Shown: positions 9,457-19,679 of the stretch, piece by piece
Numbering within the stretch: position 1 is the stretch's first letter
Layout of the letters: every line of letters starts with the position of its first letter
Assembly: GCA_001936135.1 (NCBI GenBank)
Contig: CP012822.1
Coordinates: 248,001-312,000 of the forward strand
Direction: 5' to 3'
Source of the DNA: Saccharomycopsis fibuligera x Saccharomycopsis cf. fibuligera
Taxonomy: Eukaryota > Ascomycota > Saccharomycetes > Ascoideales > Saccharomycopsidaceae
DNA length: 64,000 nt
Translations under genes and position numbers: made by a program
The notes under the pieces: model-generated
What the model saw: only the letters and a program-made list of their open reading frames with translations
The model's database searches: none
What the model was told of the DNA's origin: nothing

Positions 9457-11109
9457 TCATGCTACAATTGGATACACCATACGTCTAATGTAGTTCTTGA
9501 GGTTAGGTTTGAGAAGCTCCTCATACTCAGCGAGTTTTTCCTGCTGTTGTTCACGAAGTTTTTGTTCGCCAATATTAGTGGTACTAACGTTCACTGGTTC
9601 TTGTTGTTGGTTATCTTGAGCCGAATGGTCATCTTCATTGTCACCAAAGTCTTTTTTCTTTTCCATTGAAATTTGAGACTCTAAATTAGTCCCGTCTGAC
9701 TGCTCAGTCAGCATTTCTTCAAGTAAAGTCTTATGCCAATCTTTGATAATATTTTTTACTTTGATTTCTCTCAATGGGAATAAAAATAATCCACTAACAA
9801 AGAAAATTGCCCCCGTGAAAATCTGTGCTGGTAAGTATGGTTTACTGCCATGATCTTTCTTCAAAGATAATGCAATCAATTCAGCGACAAGGCCAAGTAT
9901 GGAGTTGACTGTAGAAAGCATAGTCCAAGCAGCAGCGAAATTCTTGTTACCATTGAAATCAGCAACAATTGGGGTAATGGTAACGAACTGATAACCCATG
10001 ATTAACCCCATAATCACGGAAAATGTCATAATTGCTCCAAAACTAGAAATTGGGATCCAAAAGGCAAACGTTAGGATCATTACTATGTATGAAATAAGCA
10101 TGGAAATGTTGAAACGACCAACTTTATCAGAAGCAAGTCCGATTAAGACTCTACCAACAAATTGGCAAGCATTTAATACCGCAAGACAGTGGGAAGCTTG
10201 GCGAGAAGTAACACCAACACTGACGGCAAAATTAGAAAGGGAATATAAAATGATAATGTAGCCAAGAGAACTAATACAGAAATAGCCGATTAAGAGAAAG
10301 GTAGTCTTTTGAAACCAAATGTGTGGTTTGATTGGCACCAAAAGCGCATTTTTGAAAATTTGAAGTTTACTAGCACCATCAGCGACTTTCTTGACATTTT
10401 TAGGTTTTCTAATTTCCACAAAAGCGGTTGCAACAGCATTCATAGCAACGCAAACAATGGCAATGGTTCTAAGGGCCCATCTTTGATCACCAGTCCTGTC
10501 AATCATTGCCTCTGCACATAGGGCAAACACACAACCGCCAATACCAGTGCCGGCAAAAGTTAGCCCACTAGCCAAAGTTCTTCTCTTTAAAAACCAAGAA
10601 GGGACCAATGCAACTGAACCGAAGAAGAGAAAGCCGCAACCAAAACCAGATATCAAACCTTCAGTTAATATCAACTGCCAGTAGTTCACAGCAAAACTTG
10701 CCATGAGCATTCCTGCAAATTGTAGAAGTGAACCAACCATCATAATGACTTTGACATGATAGATACTAAGCAAAGCACTGACAAACCAACCCCAAAACAA
10801 CAAGAAACACATGGTGATGCCGGCCACCATGGAATATTGAGTTTTCGACACGCCAGGAAATTCGTTGTTGGTCAAGTAAAAGTTGAGGAATACAGAGTAA
10901 GACGAGACAGAGCCCCAGGAAGTGAAAACGTAAACCATCGAACATACGGCAGCAGTCCAAGCTTTGAGACCGCCATCTGGAGGCATGTCTGCTAAATCAT
11001 CTGGATGGTAAGCACCTTTATTCTTGATGTTGGCAACAGCGGCGTCCTCTGCTGGAGAAGCCTCGGCAGCAGTTCTCAGTTGTTGTTCTTTCGTAAGCTC
11101 TTCAGACAT
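9457..11109 (-). CDS. MCH-type MFS porter, copy 2
   Basis: A 550-residue major facilitator starting at the ATG at 11109 (MSEELTKEQQ). It shares the whole architecture of the neighbour at 5842-7452: a DMPPDGGLKAW tail motif, near-identical membrane segments (YSVFLNFYLTNNEFPGV), the IRKPK loop and a Gln-rich C-terminus ending in PIVA. The pair is therefore a tandem duplication. Divergence is concentrated in the hydrophilic tails and the central loop. A TATATAA box on the coding strand lies at about 11220-11226, some 110 bases upstream. The substrate is not deducible; monocarboxylate or riboflavin-like porters of the MCH group are the nearest relatives. Confidence 0.87.
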   Translation of the reverse strand: MSEELTKEQQLRTAAEASPAEDAAVANIKNKGAYHPDDLADMPPDGGLKAWTAAVCSMVYVFTSWGSVSSYSVFLNFYLTNNEFPGVSKTQYSMVAGITMCFLLFWGWFVSALLSIYHVKVIMMVGSLLQFAGMLMASFAVNYWQLILTEGLISGFGCGFLFFGSVALVPSWFLKRRTLASGLTFAGTGIGGCVFALCAEAMIDRTGDQRWALRTIAIVCVAMNAVATAFVEIRKPKNVKKVADGASKLQIFKNALLVPIKPHIWFQKTTFLLIGYFCISSLGYIIILYSLSNFAVSVGVTSRQASHCLAVLNACQFVGRVLIGLASDKVGRFNISMLISYIVMILTFAFWIPISSFGAIMTFSVIMGLIMGYQFVTITPIVADFNGNKNFAAAWTMLSTVNSILGLVAELIALSLKKDHGSKPYLPAQIFTGAIFFVSGLFLFPLREIKVKNIIKDWHKTLLEEMLTEQSDGTNLESQISMEKKKDFGDNEDDHSAQDNQQQEPVNVSTTNIGEQKLREQQQEKLAEYEELLKPNLKNYIRRMVYPIVA

Positions 11110-11219
11110 GGTGTACACCCGAAAAAGGAACAGATATGATATTGGTGTTGATGTTGATGTTGACGATGATGGGAATGTGTCGACCTGAAACTGGAGAAAA
11201 AAAGGACGAACGAGGCAGA

Positions 11220-11226
11220 TTATATA
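11220..11226 (-). promoter_or_regulatory. TATA box of MCH-like copy 2
   Basis: TATATAA read on the minus strand, about 110 bases upstream of the ATG at 11109, a usual spacing for yeast. Confidence 0.5.
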
Positions 11227-11560
11227 GAATAGCGACTCTTGATATAGATGTTTGCCGATGGCGGTCTAACGTGTTGTCAAATTTGAATTAATAATGACCA
11301 CAGATTACTAATGGCTCGTATAACGCTGAGATCTAATCAATGGATAATTTGCCAGACGCAGCATTCCAGTCAAGGAATGTTTCAAAAACAAAGAAATACA
11401 GCAACAGTGTACAACAGTCACAACCGTATTTAGCCAAGAAATCTGAATACTAGAGCCAAGATGACTAAACAGCGAGAGTTGATGTGTTTTGGCTGGCTGA
11501 TGTTGTGCTCAACAAGAAGATGAAAACAGAAAGTATTTTCCCTCTGGGTACTACCTAAAT

Positions 11561-11562
<2 letters not shown>

Positions 11563-11605
<43 letters not shown>
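11563..11605. repeat. Poly(T) tract, 43 T
   Basis: Uninterrupted T43, about 450 bases upstream of MCH-like copy 2. It is the longest homopolymer in the window. The lysine-rich open frames crossing it are artefacts. Confidence 0.9.
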
Positions 11606-12505
11606 CTTTTTTCTTTTGCTTCGTATTTTATTTTTCTTTTTGCTGCATTTTCCTAAGTCGGGGAAGCGATTCCTTAGGTCCTTGCTGCGGCTTTGCGGAA
11701 AGCTGTTGTCGTGATCACATAATACAAGTCCAGTTAATCCAACGAAATCTACGCAAAAGCTCAAAGAAGCTCGCAAAAAAGCTAACACGCTATAAAAAAC
11801 TTGTCTCACAATGCCTAAATGGTAAAGGTTATGTTTTAGTCATCCGATTGTTTCAATATAGGACTTTTGCAAATTTTCAAAATCGAGCACGTTTGAGGCA
11901 GCTGCAGATGCTCTAGCCAAGCACTGTGCTCCGACGCATAAACTTTGTGCTTCCGGCCTTGCATATGCAGATAGCGGCATGCTCTCTGTTTATTTCAGTT
12001 TCAACAGCAGCAACTAGCTTAAGCTCTAGGAGAAGTCTATACGACCGACACTCGTCCTAAGATCACAATTTTCCTTCTCAATTTTCTTATGGCCCATCTT
12101 GTGGACAACCAAGATAGTCGCTATTGTAACTCCAAAGGAATATTCAGCACAGCCATTAACCATTGGCTCTTCGGGCGGAAAGTCTATATATCCGGATGCA
12201 CACTGCGGCTACAACTGCATTGCAACAACTTTTATTGGTACGCCTGAACTTCATAATAGAATATAGTGCATTGCTCATAGTCAAACCAACTCTTTGGTTT
12301 TCACAAAGCGTCTATCAAAAGTCGGTAATTAGGTGTCGTCGGCACAATAATAGTGACAATTAAGCGTCGTCCTTATTGTCAGCTTGTCAGCCCAATAATG
12401 ATCACCATGTCGGGTCAAGGTAAAATTTTTACCGATCGTACGAGTCCGTCCAATTTCGGTAATGCTAAGGTAAGTATAGAGTAAAAAATTTTGGAGGAAA
12501 AGTCA

Positions 12506-12582
12506 CAATGTAAAAAGTCAAGCTGGGTTTATTCTGATATAACGGAAAGCCTACAGAAAACCCAGCACAGTGTTTTACATTG
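12506..12582 (+). ncRNA. Candidate structured RNA hairpin
   Basis: A nested hairpin. The outer stem is 12506-12515 (caatgtaaaa) with 12573-12582 (perfect 10 bp). Six-base strands on each side form an internal loop. The inner stem is 12522-12530 (gctgggttt) with 12558-12566 (perfect 9 bp), extended past a bulge by ttctg/cagaa. Stem, two-sided pocket, stem resembles one H/ACA guide arm, but no H box or properly placed ACA was confirmed. A second small palindrome (cacaagacttgtg) and then A42 follow. It lies within the possible intron of the micro-gene. Confidence 0.35.
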
Positions 12583-12599
12583 GCGAACACAAGACTTGT

Positions 12600-12601
<2 letters not shown>

Positions 12602-12643
<42 letters not shown>
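12602..12643. repeat. Poly(A) tract, 42 A
   Basis: Uninterrupted A42 following the hairpin at 12506-12582. It could be a retroposed tail or simply one of the many homopolymers of this genome. Confidence 0.9.
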
Positions 12644-12645
<2 letters not shown>

Positions 12646-13772
12646 ACATGTTAATAAAGAATTGAGCCGGGACAGCCTCATCGTCCCATCCAGTGTTACC
12701 AGCGACTCAATTCAGGTCGACAGCTAGCTAGCGTTTCAGAGGTGCTCTCGCCCACCGCACGACAAGGGATTTGGTTGGAAAACCTTTCCGATTGCTAGTC
12801 GCTTACTACATCAAGGTGCTGCTGAGTTAAGTAACACCGCTATCTTGTTGTGTGGAAGATGGTGTTGAAGTGACCTTTTCTTTTAACCTATTGGTATCAA
12901 CAACAAAACATACTGAAACAAAAACAATAGCCATCAAAACTATGTTATCCTCTAGACCAATCTCAACTCGCAGAACACTACTAAACTTACAATACTAACG
13001 GGGGTGTCAGTTATATAGGTTTCCACTATATGATAGCAATCGACCTATACTGTTTATGTTTATGCTATACAGATACGTTTATATTATATTTTCTATCATT
13101 CGTATATTGTTAACAAATCGATCCTGCGTGTGAACAAAAAACCACAGGCAATTCTGGTGGACATAACAAAGGCGAGATCTTTTGAAGATGAAAGTTGTGA
13201 ACCCCAATACCACCCATCTCAGTTTCCAAAAGAAAACAAAAAATACATCAACCCAACTGAGTCAACAACTTACGACTAACAATTGATGCTAAAGCTATAT
13301 ACGTACTCTTGTACTACGCTTTGAAACTCCAAATTGACACAATAAAAAAAGCACAAAAACTAACCAAATCAAATATATAATACACTTGGTGACCATCTTC
13401 TGAACTCAATGGTACAATGCAACGAACATAAACCACAATAATAAACAGTGAAAAAGACGAAAAAAATGAAATAAAATGAAACAGTCGTTTATGAAGCAGA
13501 AAAAATATGAAAGCAAGAAGACGCAGCTACCAGAGATCCAGACGAAATGAAGAAAAAATAATAACAAAAAAATAAAAAACGAATTAAAGTAATGGTAAAA
13601 AGGAAAAATGAAAAATATAATGCAACATGATGATATGCGTAACGTCATAACACGTTAGCAACTCTTGGAAAAGCACTGAATTGAACTGCATTTTGATGTC
13701 TAGTTTCTTGCTTTCTTAGTATACTTGTGAACAATTTAAGTGACGCTTAATATTATGCCAATTTACAATGTC
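12644..13772. other. Intergenic region, no clear gene
   Basis: Apart from the branch-like TACTAAC at 12993 and the short second exon proposed above, nothing was recognised. It includes the 3' flank of the coiled-coil gene that ends at 13773. Confidence 0.45.
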
Positions 13773-15578
13773 TCACGCTCTCTTTACAGATTCATCGTCA
13801 TCAATTGCTATTGGCTGATCTGATGTGCCGTCGTCGTGAGATTGACCATAATAACTATTCCCATAATAGTCAAAACTGAAACCATCATAACCTGTATCAC
13901 GACTACCATAACCAGCGGCAGCCGCGGCACTACTACCAGCGGCAGCATATGAACGATATCCGCTATTGGCTGGCGTGGGTCCACGGTAATATCTTTGATT
14001 GCGGTTACCGTACTTCATGTTATGCATGTCGTACTTGAGCTTGGAAATTTCGGATTTCAATTTTTCCACTTCGAGGTTCTTTTTGCTTAATAGTTCATTG
14101 TATTGTTTTTCACAAGTTTGTGTACAACTTGATCCAGCGGCTTTACCATCGTTGTATCCTTGTCTGTACTTGTCTTCTAGCATCACTTCAAAATCTTTTT
14201 CACGGTTCTTGAGCTCACGCTTTTGATCCTCTTTCAAACTTTTAATATCACGAAGGTGCTTAGCTCTAATGTTTCTCAATTGGTTTTCTAACGAAAAATT
14301 ATTATCTTTGATATCCTCAATAATCATATTTAATTTGTCGATCGATTCATCCTTCAACTTTAGTTGGTGAGTGTACTCATTGACCATCACTTCGTTGCGC
14401 AGGGCCAACAGATGAAGGCTTTTTCTCAATTCGTTGATTCGTTGCAGCTTTTGAATCGCGGTAAGATCTTCAAATTCCTCAACATGAACTGGTAGCAAAG
14501 AAATTTTTTCTCTAAACTCCTTCAAATGCTTGATCGCAAAACCGACCAAATTTCTGCGCAATTCTTCAGCCGAGAATAGACCAGTTAGCAAATCAGCTGG
14601 CGTGTTGGCTTCTAGTGATAGCTCAACTGCTTTTCTCAAATAATTAACGTAATCTGAATTGACACCTTCAAACGTTAGCAACGTGCTAATAGTATCTAAA
14701 AGCAAAATTTTGAACTTCTCTCGGTTGGCTTCAGCCGTTACACTTTCAATTGATTTTTGTAATAGTCCCTTCTTACTATGGATAAGACAGAAAATCAAAA
14801 AATATATAGACTCGTTCTTGCTAAATATCTTTCTGGTGGTTTCAGCATACTCTTTATCGGTCAAGGAAAGCAGGAAAAACTCATTTTGAAACGTCACCAA
14901 AACAATCAAAATATCCAAAAGATCTTGGTCTGATTCGTCAAAGCTTCTAGCCAAAATGAGCAAAAGACACAAATTGATCTCGATGATTTTGATTTTATTT
15001 ATAAGACGCCTAGCTCTAAACAGCTCTTCGGCGCTATCTTTTGATATGCGAATCTCACCACGTTCAGATATGTCAACATCAATCAGCGATCGCTGTTCGT
15101 GCAGCATATCTGTCTCGGTGTCTTCATCAAAGTATTCTGTTTCCCCTTGTGAGATGAAAAATTTAGATGGACGCACCAACGCCACAAAGGCAAAAAGCTT
15201 AAGTAAGCGCTTTCCCAATAAATACTCATCTTCAACTGAGAGGTTCAAATCAGATAACAGAAAGTAAAAATTCTGATTACTTTTTCCCCCAGGGGTACTA
15301 CAATCACTGTCCGATGAATCCACCGCCTCGTTCTCCACTAGTTCGTCGTAGTCCCCTAGATCATCAGAATTGCTACTTTCTGGTACCGGACATGAGCTGG
15401 GAATGTTTGACAAGAAGGCGTTGAGCCAGAGAGCTACTTGGTACGCCTCACTGCTTTCCTCCTTGATGTCGTCGAAATATTTTCGCTGCTTAACGAATGT
15501 GTGATATCTGTGGTCCTTGTTTTGAATGAAATTTGCTTTCTTTAATATCGATGTTATAAGTCGTGTATTGCAATTCAT
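13773..15578 (-). CDS. Uncharacterised coiled-coil protein
   Basis: A 601-residue protein of unknown function. The N-terminus is basic. Residues about 65-100 are acidic and Ser-rich. A long helical middle (about 120-370) lacks membrane segments. Residues about 380-520 form a strongly charged coiled coil (NELRKSLHLL, IEDIKDNNFSLENQLRNI, EDQKRELKNREKD). The tail is rich in Tyr, Gly and Ala with a short Ala run and RYYRG/GYGS repeats, followed by PIAIDDDE, which resembles a SUMO-interacting motif (hydrophobic core plus acidic residues) just before the C-terminus. The Tyr/Gly-rich tail plus coiled coil suggest a scaffold or RNA-granule protein; this is inference only. It is divergent to PUF3, with 1.3 kb between. 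Confidence 0.8.
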   Translation of the reverse strand: MNCNTRLITSILKKANFIQNKDHRYHTFVKQRKYFDDIKEESSEAYQVALWLNAFLSNIPSSCPVPESSNSDDLGDYDELVENEAVDSSDSDCSTPGGKSNQNFYFLLSDLNLSVEDEYLLGKRLLKLFAFVALVRPSKFFISQGETEYFDEDTETDMLHEQRSLIDVDISERGEIRISKDSAEELFRARRLINKIKIIEINLCLLLILARSFDESDQDLLDILIVLVTFQNEFFLLSLTDKEYAETTRKIFSKNESIYFLIFCLIHSKKGLLQKSIESVTAEANREKFKILLLDTISTLLTFEGVNSDYVNYLRKAVELSLEANTPADLLTGLFSAEELRRNLVGFAIKHLKEFREKISLLPVHVEEFEDLTAIQKLQRINELRKSLHLLALRNEVMVNEYTHQLKLKDESIDKLNMIIEDIKDNNFSLENQLRNIRAKHLRDIKSLKEDQKRELKNREKDFEVMLEDKYRQGYNDGKAAGSSCTQTCEKQYNELLSKKNLEVEKLKSEISKLKYDMHNMKYGNRNQRYYRGPTPANSGYRSYAAAGSSAAAAAGYGSRDTGYDGFSFDYYGNSYYGQSHDDGTSDQPIAIDDDESVKRA

Positions 15579-16316
15579 TGTTTGTGTCTATGGCACATAG
15601 TTTAGTATCTTGATTATTATAGCAGCTTGAAATTATATTAGTCAACTCTTTTTTTGGTTCCTTTTGTATATTCTCCTGAAAATTCCCTCTGTTGACAACC
15701 TTTTTAGATTCGTTAGACGTGCGCTACCTGCAGCATGACCTTGCCAGAAGGTTCCAGTCTCAAATTTATAAATAAAGATGAACTCTGAACGCCTGCTGAG
15801 ATTACCTTTTGAATATTGACCCGCTGACAAGACATAAAGCCCAGTGCTTTTTGGCAAAGCGAAAAAGAGAGCTCGAAGATGGTGATCTTGGCTTGCTTAA
15901 ATAGTTTTTTTCTGCCCCTTGTTTTTTTTTCGGCACTTGATTCGCATACTACTTCTGACACCCCTGTTTTGTAGCATCGGGTAATGAGGGGTGCGCAGAT
16001 TAGAGACAACCGGCAACGTAGGTCAACAAACTTAACATGCCACATTGTAGAGAACCATGAGGAAGAAAACCTATATATATCTATATATAGGTGTTTGCCG
16101 CAAGGACACGAGGTCCCTGGTACTTGAGTTGCTGACCGTAGAATAATTTGTTCCATGTGAAAATCCCAATTTGCGGCAGACGAGGCAATTCACATGAACA
16201 AATCAGAAAATGCTCTTTTTAAGACATCTAATGATTTTGAGTTCTATTGACATGAGACGGCTCCTGAGACGCAGACTGCGATAGAAAAAGCTTACGACGA
16301 CTTGCGAACATTTCTA

Positions 16317-16347
<31 letters not shown>

Positions 16348-16918
16348 ACGGGTTTTCGAGGAGAGAAGCTGTTATATAATAACCAAGTTTTTCGCAACTC
16401 CAAGCCAGTAGAGATATCGTTCACCACTTGCCCTGTAAAGAGAAAAATCCCCGCGGCCAGCGATCATAAGCCACAGAAACGCCACTACCATCACCAACGC
16501 CACGGGCGGCAAATTAAACGGTCCGTTGGGAGCCCCCGCACAATGACCTCCAACGGGAGGAAAACAAGCGGAAGAAAGATAGAAAGGAAAAAAAAAAGGA
16601 AAAAGAAAGAGGAACAAGAAAAGGAACATCATCACTCGTATTGGCCCAGAACAGCAGGCGACTCTGTATCTAATTTCCTTAGTATCTTGTACATTTGATC
16701 ATCCTTACCAAGGCAGAAATAAAATAAAGAGAAAAATCAGTCCTGTTCATAGCCTTATATTTTCTTTGTTTTCCTCTTTTCTTCTTTTCTTCCGGGTCTC
16801 TTTTTTACTTTTGAAGGTCTCACAATCAAAATTAGAATCGAAATCAAAATCACAAAAACAAAAGACTCAACTGTACATACAACACCAGCCAAAATTCACA
16901 CATAAATAGCATCGAATC
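15579..16918. other. Shared upstream region of the coiled-coil gene and PUF3
   Basis: A 1.3-kb divergent intergenic region. It holds a tatatatctatatata block near 16070-16090, a seven-unit AGAC microsatellite at 16317-16344, and pyrimidine-rich DNA just before the PUF3 leader. A TGTACATA word at 16872-16879 lies about 40 bases upstream of the PUF3 ATG. Confidence 0.5.
16317..16344. repeat. (AGAC)7 microsatellite
   Basis: Seven tandem AGAC units upstream of PUF3. Confidence 0.9.
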
Positions 16919-16962
16919 ATGTCTTCTATCGGTACGTACTTCCCAGACAACATCTTTTTGCT

Positions 16963-16999
<37 letters not shown>

Positions 17000-19679
17000 C
17001 TTTTTTGACATGCGTGAACATCGGTGTAACTAACATTGGTTAGAGGAAACAAGCGCCCCTATTGACTCTTTGTCCCCGTGGGATAATAAATCAAAGTCTA
17101 CCAGCAGATCTTCGGCTTTCGCAGGCTTCACTAGCAACTCAAACCAATATCGCTCTGTTTTCGATAAAACCGATAACGAAGTGGCTAGTATTGTCTCCAG
17201 TCTCAGCGGTGTTAGCAATCACACTTTCGGTGCCGCTAATTCCACGAACTTGTTCGGCGGTAGCAAGGGCTTGAACGAGAATGCCAGTGATGTGGACAAC
17301 GACATTTTTGGGAACTACAAAAGAGGCGCATTGTCTGCCATTTCGACCCCTATGGCCTTGGGAAAGAACCACTCCAGATTGCAGTCTAATGTCTTTGGCG
17401 CTGCTTCCATCAGTGGCGGCATTCCAACTACCGTCGGGTCATCAAACTCTGGTAACTTCTTGGACAAGTTCTCTTCCGTTGCCGAAGCCACGAAGGAAGT
17501 CGAGCACTTGGCCACTTTCGGAAGACTCTCTTTGAATGGCAAAAGAAACAGCTTTTCTTCAAGAAGAGCCAGCTTTTTGAATGAGGAAACCAGAACTTCT
17601 CCTTTGTTGGACAAGATCAGCTCCCCGAATTCTATTCACGAAAGTTTGAACGGCGGTGGTGCTTACCGCTCAACGTTATCCGAGAGAATTGACAGCATGT
17701 ACAAGAGCCCAAACCAGTCCAATACCAAGCTTGGTACCAGCGAGTACAGTAATTCCGAGAAAAGCTCAGTGAGTCTCCAGCTCAACTCAAATAACAGCAA
17801 TAGTAGCAACAACATCAACATCAACAACGGCAATGCTGCCAATATCAATGCTACTAGTAACCTTAGCTCTGCTACCGATGCTCAAAACACTCAAAGCTTT
17901 CACACTTCTTGGAATCCTGCTTCAGCTGCCTCTTTCACCCCAATGTTCAATTCCCAAATGAATCAGCAGCCACCAATGTTTGCACCTCAAGGACCATACG
18001 GGCCATTTGGATTCCCAATCAACCAATATCCAATGTCCGTGATGCCACCTCCACCTCCAGGCTCTGCTCCAAACCTTGATCAACAGCAACATCAGCAGGC
18101 ACCATTTATATCTCAACATCAGCAACCTTCCGGGATCGTGAGCAGCAATACTCCACAAGGTGACGCCAATGGCGAAACCACGCCTACTAATGCTGATGAT
18201 CCAAACAAAACATTCCAAGTTTCACAACCACCTAATGGAATGCTTAATAATGGCGTTCCAATGGGATTCCCTGGTTTCAGTCCATACCCAATGTTTTCTC
18301 AAGGCCCATACAGTCCACAACCGCCACAAGGCCAGCAGATTCCACTTCCAGGCGGTGTTCCACCGTCACAAGCAGGTCCAGGTCCTGCACCTGTTGGCGT
18401 GCCTCCAAATGGTAGTTTGTCACCAAAAGATTCTGCATCTTTTAAAGGGGTAGGGTCTCCTTTGAGTGGGAGCCGTAATGCAAGTACTTCTCCAGTCTCT
18501 GGCAGTGGTCATTTTAACAACCACAAAAAGAATCATCGTAAAATTTCTCACTCTCCTCCTGCTCCTAACTCTCGCCGCAAGCCACATATTTACAGAAGTC
18601 CACTTTTGGAACAATTTAGAAGTAACAAAACCAATAAAAAGTACACTTTGACTGATATTTTTGAGCATGCAGTGGAATTTTCTAAGGACCAGCACGGATC
18701 CAGATTCATCCAACAAGAAATTGAACATGCCACAACTGAAGAAAAAGAAGTATTTTTCAACCAAATCAGAGAGGTCTCTTTTGAGTTAATGACTGACGTG
18801 TTCGGCAACTATGTGATTCAAAAGTTTTTTGAGCATGGTACCGATATTCAAAGAGGGGTTTTGTTTGAAAACATGAAGGGTAAGATTTATGAGCTTTCAT
18901 TGCAAATGTATGGCTGCAGAGTTGTTCAAAGAGCTTTGGAAAAAATTTCATTGGAGCAAAGATTGGCAATTGTTGAGGAGTTGAGGGATCATATCTTAGT
19001 TTGTGTTAAAGACCAAAATGCTAATCACGTTATTCAGAAGGCCATTGAGAAGATTCCATTTGAGAAGATTTCATTTATTTTGGTTAGCTTGAAGGATCAC
19101 ATTTACCATCTTTCCACCAACCCGTACGGCTGCAGAGTTATTCAACGTCTTTTGGAAAATGGTAGCAAAGCTGACCAGAAGGTCATTCTTGGTGAACTTT
19201 CCAGATATATTTTCTACTTGATTCAAGACCAATATGGTAATTACGTTATTCAGCACATACTTGAAAATGGTAGCGATGAGGAACGTCAGAAAATATCCAA
19301 GATTGTCAAGGAAAATGTGGTAAATTTTTCCAAGCATAAGTTTGCTTCCAATGTAGTGGAAAAAGCGGTTTCCTTTGGCAATGAACAAGAACGCAGGGAC
19401 ATTCTATCTGCTGTGCTCAAGAATAATGACAAGGATGATGGATCACTGGTTGGTGATAGTACTCCTTTGGCTTTGATGATGAAAGATCAATTTGCCAATT
19501 ATGTGGTGCAAAAATTACTTGAGATTTCCAGAGGCGAGCAGAAAAAGATTTTGATCAAGAAAATCAAGCAGTATTTGAGCCAAATTTCGTCCGCTAATTC
19601 TTATGGGAAGCATTTAGCCTCGATTGAGAAATTGATTGCATTGTCTGAAACTGCTTCCAAGGAACTCGACTTGAATTGA
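16919..19679 (+). CDS. PUF3: PUF3-type Pumilio RNA-binding protein
   Basis: An 882-residue Pumilio protein after removal of an intron at 16932-17043 (5' site GTACGT, branch TAACTAAC at 17028-17035, acceptor TTAG). Exon 1 is only 13 bases (MSSI plus one base), and splicing gives MSSIEETSAPIDSLSPWD. Without it there is no suitable ATG. The N-terminal motif EVASIVSSLSGVS at about 50-62 matches one typical of yeast Puf3. A long Ser/Asn/Pro/Gln-rich region follows, then the Pum domain from about 523 to 870 with eight repeats: SRFIQ, NYVIQ, CRVVQ, NHVIQ, CRVIQ, NYVIQ, SNVVE, NYVVQ. Puf3 binds 3' UTRs of nuclear-encoded mitochondrial mRNAs and controls their decay or translation at the mitochondrial surface. 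Confidence 0.93.
16932..17043 (+). other. PUF3 intron carrying a T33 run
   Basis: A 112-base intron after a 13-base coding exon. It has a 5' GTACGT (a variant of GTATGT/GTAAGT), an uninterrupted T33 at 16965-16997, branch TAACTAAC at 17028-17035 and acceptor TTAG at 17040-17043. The T run lies between the donor and the branch rather than between the branch and the acceptor. Joining keeps the reading frame exactly. Confidence 0.85.

Larger units (their letters stand above)
12407..13133 (+). other. Possible two-exon micro-gene
   Basis: Product not recognised. An ATG at 12407 in good context (atcaccATGtcg) opens a 21-codon frame ending in AAG, directly followed by the 5' splice sequence GTAAGT at 12470. 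A perfect yeast branch site TACTAAC lies at 12993-12999, followed by CAG at 13008-13010. Joining these keeps frame and gives a 61-residue product with a hydrophilic start (MSGQGKIFTDRTSPSNFG) and a hydrophobic second half, stopping at 13131-13133. The implied 541-base intron contains a strong hairpin and an A42 run. Without splicing the frame stops four codons after the exon. Splice-signal quality is good, but protein plausibility is untested. Confidence 0.28.

Noticed and set aside
16372-16635. Hydrophobic 87-residue minus-strand frame
   Set aside because: Encoded by purine/pyrimidine tracts in a promoter region; no other support.
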